Assembly (NCBI RefSeq): GCF_014805685.1
Contig: NC_060884.1
Location: forward strand, 10,819,356 to 10,883,355
DNA: 64,000 bases
From: Silurus meridionalis
Lineage: Eukaryota; Chordata; Actinopteri; Siluriformes; Siluridae
Reading direction: 5' to 3'
In this document: piece by piece, positions 55,572-64,000 of the stretch
Numbering within the stretch: the stretch's first letter is position 1
Layout: each line of letters begins with the position of its first letter
Notes under the pieces: model-generated
What the model saw: only the letters and a program-made list of their open reading frames with translations
What the model was told of the DNA's origin: nothing
Database searches by the model: none
Made by a program: the position numbers and the translations under genes

Positions 55572-55735
55572 GGGAGATTATTGATAAAACTCACTGCAGT
55601 ATTGTATGTTTTATCAATAATAATAAATGATGAGGTTCAAATAATATGACTAAGGAATATTTAAAAAGAGACAATGTAATGGTATGAAAGACAGACTTCT
55701 GACAATGGAACTACATTATGATTGAATTTTCTATC
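55572..55735. repeat. Repeat shared with 51743-51890
   Basis: TTGATAAAACTCACTGCAGT, CATGATG-like, ATGACTAAGGAATATTTAAA and ACAATGGAACTA match the other copy in order. Confidence 0.6.
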
Positions 55736-56003
55736 TGCCAGAGGCCTGCAACAAGATTTCTTACAACCTGCTCACACCAGTGGCTGACACTGCAGCCTCC
55801 TGTGAACTTCTAACGTCAGGGGCCAATGGTGCAGCCTCTTAAGCCAGTTTCCTGCCAGAGGCTGATGATAAAAACTGAAATGTAAATATACAATTAAATA
55901 GTTTATGTACAGCAGCAGCAGCTCATGACTATAGATTTTGATGAGGCAGAATGTAATTGATAACTCAAACTAAATTTTAAGTAGCTATAAAATTTGATTT
56001 ATG

Positions 56004-57571
56004 CAAACCCGATTCCAAAAAAGTTGGGACACTGTATAAATTGTAAATAAAAAAGGAATGCAATAATTTACAAATCTCATAAACTTATATTTTATTCACA
56101 ATAGATTATAGATAACATATCAAATGTTGAAAGCGAGACATTTTGAAATGTCATTCCAAATATTGGCTCATTTTGGATTACATGAGAGCTACACATTTCA
56201 AAAAAGTTGGGACAGGTAGCAATAAGAGGCCGGAAAAGTTAAATGTAGATATAAGGAACAGCTGGAGGACCAATTTGCAACTTATTAGGTCAATTGACAA
56301 TATGATTAGGTATAAAAAGAGCCTCTCAGAGTGGCAGTGTCTCTCAGAAGTCAAGATGGGCAGAGGATCACCAATTCCCCCAATGCTGTGGCGAAAAATA
56401 GTGGAGCAATATCAGAAAGGAGTTTCTCAGAGAAAAATTGCAAAGAGTTTGAAGTTATCATCATCTACAGCACATAATATTATTCAAAGATTAAGAAAAT
56501 CTGGAACAATCTCTGCGTAAGGGTCAAGGCCGGAAAACCATACTGGATGCTCGTGATCTTCGGGCCCTTAGACGGCACTGCATCACATACAGGAATGCTA
56601 CTGTAATAGAAATCACAACATGGGCTCAGGAATACTTCCAGAAAACATTGTCGGTGAACACAATCCACCGTGCCATTCGCCGTTGCCGGCTAAAACTCTA
56701 TAGGTCAAAAAAGAAGCCATATCTAAACATGATCCAGAAGCGCAGGCGTTTTCTCTGGACCAAGGCTCATTTAAAATCATTTGGCAAAGTGGGAAACTGT
56801 TATGTGGTCAGACGAATCGAAATTTAAAGTTCTTTTTGGAAAACTGGAAGAGGATAAGGACAACCCAAGTTGTTATCAGCGCTCAGTTCAGAAGCCTGCA
56901 TCTCTGATGGTATGGGGTTGAATGAGTGCATGTGGCATGGGCAGCTTACACATCTGGAAAGGCACCATCAATGCTGAAAGGTATATCCAAGTTCTAGAAA
57001 AACATATGCTCTCATCCAGACGTCGTCTTTTTCAGGGAAGACCTTGCATTTTCCTACATGACAATGCCAGACCACATACTGCATCAATTACAACATCATG
57101 GCTGCGTAGAAGAAGGATCCGGGTACTGAAATGGCCAGCCTGCAGTTAAGACATTTCACCCATAGAAAACATCATAAAGAAGAAGATGCGACAAAGAAGA
57201 CCTAAGACAGTTAAGCAAATAGAAGCCTGTAATAGACAAGAATGGGACAACATTCCTATTCCTAAACTTGAGCAACTTGTCTCCTCAGTCCCCAGACATT
57301 TGCAGACTATTATAAAAAGATGTACTGTATAAACTTTACTATTTTTCAAGAGGGGATGCCACACAGTGCTAAACATGGCCTTGTCCCAACTTTCTTGAGA
57401 TGTGTTGATGCCATGAAATTTAAAATCAACTTATTTTTTTCAGTTTAAACATTTTATATGTCATCTATGTTGTATTCTGAAAAAAATATTGAAATTTGAA
57501 ACTTTCATATCATTGCATTCTGTTTTTATTCACAATTTTTTCAGTGTTCCAACTTTTTGGAATCGAGTTTG
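56004..57571 (+). mobile_element. Tc1-like transposon 2
   Basis: The 1568-bp element has ends CAAACCCGATTCCAAAAAAG and CCAACTTTTTGGAATCGAGT, which are inverted copies. The right flank has TA (57572-57573); the left flank reads TG, probably a mutated TA. A second AAAAAAGTTGGGACAGG repeat lies at about 56200. The ends belong to a widespread fish Tc1 group. Confidence 0.9.
56356..57332 (+). pseudogene. Tc1-like DD34E transposase with several lesions
   Basis: It starts MGRGSPIPPMLWRKIVEQYQ; the helix-turn-helix follows (SQRKIAKSLKLSSSTAHNII). A frameshift near 56510 produces a stop; the other frame continues GRKTILDARDLRALRRH and TIHRAIRRCRLKLYRSK. Further shifts occur before the first catalytic D (WSDES-like sequence near 56805). 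From 56910 the frame reads SACGMGSLHIWKGTINAERY and LHDNARPHTA (second D, 57060-57062). A nonsense codon precedes DISPIENII (E, 57165-57167), giving 34 residues between D and E. The C-terminus RHLQTIIKRCTV and TAA are present. It is inactive, and more decayed than the copy at 36537. Confidence 0.9.
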
Positions 57572-57574
57572 TAA

Positions 57575-57890
57575 ACAAAAGGGGAACCCATCCTCATTTG
57601 GGTGACACCAAGAGTAATTATAAATATAACATTACAAACACTAGAGAGTGAGAAATATCCTGAGCACCAGAGTCTGTGATTATAAGTTATGACCTTGTAG
57701 TCTTATACATTCAGTTGGAGTTGTGGAACCAAGTGCTCCTGAACAACTAATTAATTAGCTCGAGATAACTTCAAAATCATTATAGTTTCAACACCATCTT
57801 CTCCTTGTCAGAGACTTCAAATGTTCAATGATGGAGAAGCAGCATATGTAGAATGTTTTTTGAGAATTGATTAGGAGTTTGTTTTTTCCT
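57575..57890. other. No recognised feature
   Basis: Short AT-rich stretch between the Tc1-like element and a minisatellite. Confidence 0.3.
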
Positions 57891-57894
57891 CAAG

Positions 57895-58150
57895 GTCCAA
57901 TGTCCAAAATCTACATGAACTGGGATTCACCTGGCACTGGAATATCTCTAGATGTCTCGGGATCCCTGTCGGGTTGGCATCTTCTTTTTAGAGCTCCGAA
58001 ATCTTCAAGAGGTGGGACAAAACTGGAGCTGGCACAACCTCTAGATGCCTAGGCATCCTTCTGGGGTCAGAATATTCTTTTCGAAGGTCCAAAATCTTAA
58101 TGAGGTGTCACACAACTGGAGCTGGACCAATCTCTGGATGCCTTTGGTTG
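57895..58150. repeat. Diverged minisatellite, three units of about 92 bp
   Basis: TCCAAAATCTACATGAAC, CCGAAATCTTCAAGAGG and TCCAAAATCTTAATGAGG recur at about 57903, 57997 and 58088. Each is followed by CACTGGAATATCTCTAGATG / GGCACAACCTCTAGATGCCT / GGACCAATCTCTGGATGCCT. Confidence 0.75.
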
Positions 58151-58154
58151 TGTA

Positions 58155-59025
58155 GAAAAAGAGAAGCAGGGGAGAGGACATTTATGTGTTTTAATTTTTT
58201 ATTTTTTGATAAAGGCATATCCTCTAAATATTAGATTACCTTGTTTGTTGCATAACTAAACAAAAGAAACATGCATATGTCCTATGTTTTATGTCAAAAC
58301 GATAAAAGACTCATGGTTTTTACACTTTTGACACGCACTGTAGAGTGCGGCATCGTTTTCAATTCTGGTTTCTCAGAAACGAACTACAGTTTATGGATTT
58401 AAATGAACTGTCCTGGTGAGATAGTTCATATAATTGCATGATTCTTAAGCCACTGTTACAATATAGACATTTAAGAGCATCAAATATTTTGGCTGAAGGC
58501 ATATGTAAGGGAGCAGAGGAGAAAAGCTTTGGAAAGGATAAGGGGAGAAAAAAGAGAAAGAGAGAGAGAGAAGCAATGCCAGTCAACTGCTCTCTATGAT
58601 CCAATGGGGTTGTGCTCGTGGTCTTTTTAATTCTCAGCCAATCTTCTGTCCATCATGGCACTTTATCCCTGCTTGGGAGCTCAGCTCAAGTTCGTGCACT
58701 GTCACTTTCTGACATTTCCCACAAACTACACCTCAGCAAGTCTGCAATCATTATGTGTCAGGATGTGTGGGGAAAAAAAACTCTGAGTGTTCTTAAATAA
58801 AAGCCTTTTTTAATCTGGAGAGACATAGAAAGAAGTCATAAAATTTTATACCATCGAGGATAGAATGGCTTACACAGCAAAGCAGCAGAGCCAGGCATTT
58901 TTAAAATTGTTTCCATTCAAAATAGTAAAAATAACTGTAAACAATTAATAAATATAACAGACTTTAGTATAAGTTATCCCACAATCACAGAATAAATGGT
59001 CTAGCATTTCTATTACAAATGTTCA
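58155..59025. other. No recognised feature
   Basis: It includes a purine-rich AGAGAG stretch near 58550-58575. No gene was recognised. Confidence 0.35.
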
Positions 59026-59027
59026 TT

Positions 59028-59125
59028 AATAATACACCAACAAGGCATAACATTATGACCACCTGCCTACTACTGTGTTGGTCCCCATTTTGCTGCTAAA
59101 ACTGTCCTGATCCTTCCCATGAACT
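59028..59125. mobile_element. Mariner/Tc-like repeat fragment 1
   Basis: ACACCAACAAGGCATAACAT and TATGACCACCTGCCTACTAC and GTGTTGGTCCCCATTTTGCT are the start of a familiar fish repeat. A second fragment is at 60845-60925. Confidence 0.6.
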
Positions 59126-59179
59126 GCCTATTATATACATGATGAAGAGATAATCAGTGCAGGGATGTCCAAATTAATT

Positions 59180-59250
59180 AAATTCAATTATTTTTATTTG
59201 TATAGTGCTTTTAACAATGAACATTGTCTCAAAGCAGCTTTACACAGATA
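59180..59250 (-). mobile_element. L2-like LINE 3' tail
   Basis: ACAATGAACATTGTCTCAAA and GCAGCTTTACACAG are the inverse of the tail at 11905-11960. Confidence 0.65.
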
Positions 59251-59254
59251 ATGT

Positions 59255-59850
59255 GGTGATAAAAATGAAAATGATGTTTTTTATAAGTGTAAGTTTTTCC
59301 TGGGAAATTACAGCCCATGGCCCATTTGTAGCCTGCTATCATTTCTGTATCAACCTGCGAGGGATTTAAAAAATTATAAATATCTGGCTTATTATAGAGA
59401 AAATCGGGTAAATTCACTAAATACAATCAGGTATCGCTATCACATGCATTAGGGTAGTTAGTCAGATGTGCATAATCATACAGAGAGACTAAAGACAACT
59501 AATTATTCTTGATCACATTTTGGTAAGTCATGGCACAACAATGAAATAGAAAAATCGAAAAATGACTGCATTAGAGTTTTTAGACACTTTGGGTAAAATA
59601 ATATTTCTTTAATAAGGTCAATGGGAAATGTGTCTGTTTTATTTGACAGGAGTCTGTTGTGGTGATGAAGAAACATAATGTAAAAAGACAACAAACAAAA
59701 CATCAGTCTTTCAAATCTTATACTGGTGCCGAGCGAGATCAAAAAAGTGAAGCAATTGGCAGCTGCCTTGTCAACTCATCAACAATTTTATTGTGCTAAT
59801 AGGGCAAAGGGAACATTTACATGAGCTAGCTATGAGGTAGCTCACATATT
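59255..59850. other. No recognised feature
   Basis: AT-rich DNA; it may be part of the hAT element whose transposase end follows. Confidence 0.3.
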
Positions 59851-59853
59851 AGC

Positions 59854-60123
59854 ATGGCATGTAAAACCCTTCACCGAAGGCGAATTTATGAAGGACTGTC
59901 TGATGAAAGTTGGCACTATAATTTGCCTAGAAAAAATGCAACATTTGTAAAACACCAGTCTTTCAAGCAAACATTTTTGCTGATGACAAGGTACAAGAGT
60001 TTACTGAGAGCCAGACAGACTGACATCCATGTCTGTGATCTGCTTTGTATCTCTACTAAACAACTTATTCCTAAATTGACATCAAATCTGAAATTGAAAA
60101 CACAACATCACTGTTCACATTAA
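59854..60123 (+). pseudogene. hAT-family transposase C-terminal fragment
   Basis: The end of this 89-codon frame, FKQTFLLMTRYKSLLRARQT then DIHVCDLLCISTKQLIPKL and the terminal CSH, resembles the C-terminal hAT dimerisation end of GTF2IRD2/ZBED-like transposases (pattern F..MK..KS..R..L.D.H....LR..T). The first roughly 30 codons and the ATG are not clearly part of it. Upstream catalytic parts were not found. This is a weak but patterned match made by eye. Confidence 0.4.
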
Positions 60124-60129
60124 TAAAGC

Positions 60130-60840
60130 TACTAGTGAGTAGGAGATTTATTGAAAGCAATACACTGTAATTTTAGGTTTCACTGTGATTGTTAGGTTAA
60201 AAATATATATAATATCATGGGGTATATATAAATATATATTTAGCAGACACAACATTTTTAGAGAATAGCATATTTAAAATATAATCAGACATGGACAAAT
60301 TGAAGGCAATTATCAATTAGTTTGTCTAATAGTATTTTTGTATTATTATTATTACAGCCATGTGACCTGAGACAACACAAATATTTCAGCACCTGGGCCC
60401 TAGCACAAAGAATTTGGAAACCACTCCTCTAGTGTTTCAAAGTAATCAGTGTAGCAGGTGATTACCTCTTATAAAATAATTATAGAAAAGGATATTAACA
60501 ATAACAAAAAAAAGGCCTTAAATCCTTGAATGTAAGCCTGTTCTAATATAATAGGTAGGTAATAGATCTAAATGTGTGACTCCTCTGAGAAGCCACACCA
60601 GTGCCTTGCTCAGATTAGGCAGTTTAATTACTGCAAATGTCAAGCAGGGATAACATTTTTTACCTCAACAGGCATAAGACAGCAAGTGGCATGAGGTTAA
60701 GTGAACTGTTGATTTACCTTGTGGAGCACCAAGTTTTTTTTTAACATAACTATGACCATGATATATTACCATAATATATGCCCAGAGAAATATTGTTTAT
60801 GACAATATGCCAGTTCTGCTGGAACTAGTATGTATATATT
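60130..60840. other. No recognised gene; one balanced-composition stretch
   Basis: The stretch at 60580-60720 looks less AT-rich and non-repetitive. No coding signature was seen. Confidence 0.3.
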
Positions 60841-60844
60841 TGTA

Positions 60845-60925
60845 AGTACACCAACCAGGCCATTATGACCACCTGCCTAATATGGTGTTGGTCCCCCTTT
60901 TGCTGCCAAAACAGTCCTTTTTTTC
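60845..60925. mobile_element. Mariner/Tc-like repeat fragment 2
   Basis: ACACCAACCAGGCCATTATG, ACCACCTGCCTAATATGGTG and TTGGTCCCCCTTTTGCTGCC match fragment 1 and end at a T run. Confidence 0.6.
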
Positions 60926-60929
60926 TTAA

Positions 60930-61812
60930 AAACAATTTCACTATAAATTTACTATAAACATATTTGATTTAAATGCAATTTTGAGTTCTGGATTTGTCTT
61001 TTAGTAGACATTATAATATAAGTAACATCTGTAAAAAGAATTACATATAAATAAAGCTTACTCTCAATCAACATGCAACTGATGCATGTGTATGTGCATA
61101 TATGTTATATTTATTAAGAGTACGTTGTTAGTACATAAAATAAATATAATGCATTTTTGCATTTTATAACACAATTTGGTTGTATTGTGTATTAAAGTGA
61201 GGTTATTTGATCAGGTTAAACACCTTTTTGTCCTCCTGTCAGGTACAGTATCAATCAGTCTGTCTTTCTGTCTATTTTGTGTATTTGTTTGTTTGTTTGT
61301 ATGATACTGAGGGGTATCCAACATTTATATCCCAGAGACCAGCTTTGTCAGTGTGCAGCATCTCACATGCCAATTTATGGGCCAAGTAGTCCAATCTGCT
61401 GCTTTGCAGATTATGTCCGACTTAACCTGGCTCTTGCCACCTCTTGAGCCCTGTGATGGTTTTATCTGCTTTGAAACACCTTTTTTCACACAACCATATG
61501 TCTCTATAGTGACACTTTTTTGTGGAATCAAGTACATCAAACTGTCTATGTACAACACAGAAGTGAATCCATTATCTTTGATTAATGTTCATATTCTCCA
61601 TATCAGGTTATAACAGTCTAATTCCATTACATTGTTTTTATTTTATTTTTAAAGAAGGTCATATAGCAATTATACATTTAACATATACACATTGTTATTA
61701 ACATTTGTGGACATCAACAGTTTACATTTTTTAAACTGTTTTAAATAAAATGCTTGTTTGGTTAAATAATACTGTATATTAGAAAATGGAAAAATGTAAT
61801 TCAATAGTTCAC
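60930..61812. other. No recognised feature
   Basis: Frames at 61325-61613 on both strands have no domain. Confidence 0.35.

Positions 61813-61814
<2 letters not shown>

Positions 61815-61848
<34 letters not shown>
61815..61848. repeat. (TG)n microsatellite
   Basis: About 17 TG units. Confidence 0.98.
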
Positions 61849-61851
<3 letters not shown>

Positions 61852-61919
61852 TTTTACATTTAATATTTCATTTTCTAAAGATGTTTTACTTAATTGTTTT
61901 ACTTTAATAATAATAAAAA

Positions 61920-62052
61920 AGGTAACACTGCGTTTAAGTCCGAGGCTGAGACTAAACAAACTTTGTAGTCTACCACTTACTAAACATGTGCCAAAAGCCC
62001 TGTACCGAAAGATTCTGGTACGAATACATAATACAGTACCATTATACTAGCA
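61920..62052. mobile_element. Possible hAT-like element end
   Basis: GTACCGAAAGATTCTGGTAC and GAATACATAATACAGTACCA and TTATACTAGC resemble the inverse of a hAT-like terminus (compare TAGTAGGGGTGTAACAGTAC at 15831). The opposite end was not found. Confidence 0.35.
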
Positions 62053-62127
62053 TTTTGAGATGTGTCTCTGCTCACTGCGTTAGATGGTAAAACTAGTACA
62101 AACCTAGTACAAAAAAAAATTATATAT

Positions 62128-62132
62128 TATTT

Positions 62133-62204
<72 letters not shown>
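62128..62204. repeat. (TA)n microsatellite
   Basis: About 38 TA units. Confidence 0.98.
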
Positions 62205-62207
<3 letters not shown>

Positions 62208-62209
62208 TA

Positions 62210-64000
62210 ATATTATTATAATTATTTTTAATTATTATTATTATTCAATGAAAGTTAGCAAAAGTTGGTTTGCAATTACATTGTAACGACAAATTACAGG
62301 ATGTAGCCGAGTGGATGATATTCTCATAAAAATAATAATAATTATAATTGATCTCATTAAAATTTCTTACAATATAAATTTAAATTAAAAATATAAATGC
62401 AATTTAAACCACAGAACAGGTTTCCACTTTGCCTTAGTACATTTTAATTGAGAATTTCTGAATCATGTTCATGCATGCCTTCTTTGCATGATATAAATTT
62501 AACCGGCATTTGTGAAAGACTTTGCAAACTGTGTTCACAGACAATGATTTCTGTAGGTTTTAATGAGCCCATGCAGTGGTTTCTATTACAGAATCATACT
62601 ATTTTGTCACCTGAGGACACGGGCAGCCAATGTCCTTTGTGCACAGAGATTTCTCCAGATTCTTTAATACTGTTGATATTATTTACTGTAAATGATGAAA
62701 TATTTAGCTGGTTTGCATTTTTTTTATGTCAAGGAACATTATTCTGAAATTGTTTCACAATTTGTAGACACAGACTTTCACAGATTGGTAATGCTTTGCA
62801 CTTATACTTATATATATATATATATATAATGTAAAGTTACTAATTATGCTCTAGAAAATATATATTACATTTTTTTTTTACATCTTATTACAACACCTGC
62901 AGTGTCCTTATCTATATATGCTTTATGTCACTTCTCCCAAGAGGAAAGAGTGATCTAGTCCAACATCTTTTTCCCCTCTTTGTCCCCCTAACTAGGCTGT
63001 GCGATCTTTCACACCCTTTCCTGGTGCCTCAGATTGCCTTTTCAGCTCTCCCACTTATTATGCATAACTCCTAAACCATTTATTATCTCACTGGTCCCTC
63101 CTCAGTGGCATCCCACTACCAACAAAATGAACTATGACAGCCCTATTCTATCACTATAATGATTAATTCCAATACCCATAGGTTCCCCTGAGTCAAGGTG
63201 CTTCCTACATACCGCTGTGGCTATCTGTGTGAAATTCTGGGACAGAATTCAGCCTTTTTCATTTTTGCATAAGATTCATTACAGTGCCATCAGGCAACAT
63301 TTTTAATATGCCCCACTTGAGTTAACAGATATACATCTATAATGAAAATAGTGTCTGGATATTATCAATAGTATTATTGATTTGAAAGGGGCAGTCTTTA
63401 CACACACACACTTTGAAAAAAGGGTATACATTTATAAAGCAGCATGTTGTTTCAGAAAAAATTGTTACCTTCCCATATATAAAATCACAGAAAAAAAAAA
63501 CATTCAAAGCACAGTCAGAGATGCCACAGTAGCAAAATCATATATAAAATAATGGACATGAACAAAGGTGTATTTCTTTCTGATTAAATGGAAACATCAG
63601 CTGTCCAAAAATGTTAAACAGGGGAGGATTCCTTGTCTTGCTTCCCAGAAAACTGTATGGGCTCCACTGAAGCCTTTAATTTAAGAGGTTTAGAGAGAGG
63701 ATCATTTTAAAATGGCAAATTGTGCCAGAGTCAAAGCTGGTATGTAGGAGCAGAGAACAAAATGGTAAGGGGGACATCAGAATGACTTTTCATGCTTCCT
63801 ATTACAAATGCTCTAGGTTTTAGATTGTCTACCACTTACAATTAAATCCCCCAGCAGTCTGATAAGTTGGAGCAGGTCTCAGGAGATTACAGCCATGCTG
63901 AGACGCTCAGCTGTGTTCCTGACAAGCTTATTCCTTAGAGTTTTAGGAAATGTACTTGCACACATTTTATCTTTTTTCCCCTCCCACGATGTCCTTATTA
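62210..64000. other. No recognised feature
   Basis: A short TA run lies at 62806-62828. The stretch at 63640-63950 has balanced composition and no repeat signature. The 99-codon frame at 62448-62747 has no domain. Confidence 0.35.

Overview
The window looks like intergenic or intronic DNA from a teleost fish. The evidence is a mix of repeats typical of ray-finned fish: DIRS-type tyrosine-recombinase retrotransposons, L2-, Rex1/CR1- and RTE-like LINEs, several Tc1-like DD34E transposons, hAT and pogo/Tigger-type non-autonomous elements, tRNA-derived SINEs, and many long (TA)n, (CA)n and (TC)n microsatellites. An otophysan such as a catfish is a plausible guess, but the sequence alone does not settle the species. 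No complete host gene, rRNA, functional tRNA, CRISPR array or bacterial-type operon was found. Almost every long reading frame belongs to a transposable element, and every element protein examined is broken.

Layout. 1-2460: minus-strand DIRS relic with a Rex1-like LINE tail inserted in it. 2.9-8.3 kb: microsatellites, an L2-like LINE fragment, a two-exon fragment of a SAMD3-like fish gene family (6477-7020), and a Tc1-like relic with inverted-duplicate arms (about 7325-8275). 9.1-13.3 kb: a LINE graveyard holding an RTE-like element, an L2-like element with an inverted endonuclease segment, an L2 RT fragment, a DIRS scrap, and a Rex1-like RT whose ORF runs into a Tc1 scrap. 13.7-23.3 kb: a 590-bp segment at 14574-15163 that reappears as a three-copy tandem array at 19971-22088, a hAT-like element with an 8-bp target duplication, and two pogo-like elements. 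23.3-31.2 kb: mostly unannotatable AT-rich DNA with two SINEs and microsatellites.

31.2-47.7 kb is the densest part. An old plus-strand DIRS copy is split by a TIR repeat, itself split by another TIR element and by a Tc1-like transposon. The same old DIRS is split again, inside its reverse transcriptase, by a younger nearly full-length DIRS (38658-43036). It ends against a minus-strand Ty3-like gag/protease relic that carries a probable solo LTR. A further DIRS 3' end follows on the minus strand. 47.7-64 kb holds a Tc1 relic, a hAT-like element, an LINE ORF1 esterase relic, another minus-strand DIRS, a second Tc1-like transposon (56004-57571), a hAT-transposase fragment and unremarkable AT-rich DNA.

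I found no clear new multi-gene system. The best leads are the 14.6 kb to 20 kb duplication with local tandem amplification, where all copy differences are run-length changes; the nested DIRS insertion history; the inverted-duplicate Tc1 and LINE structures; and a hairpin-bearing pogo element.
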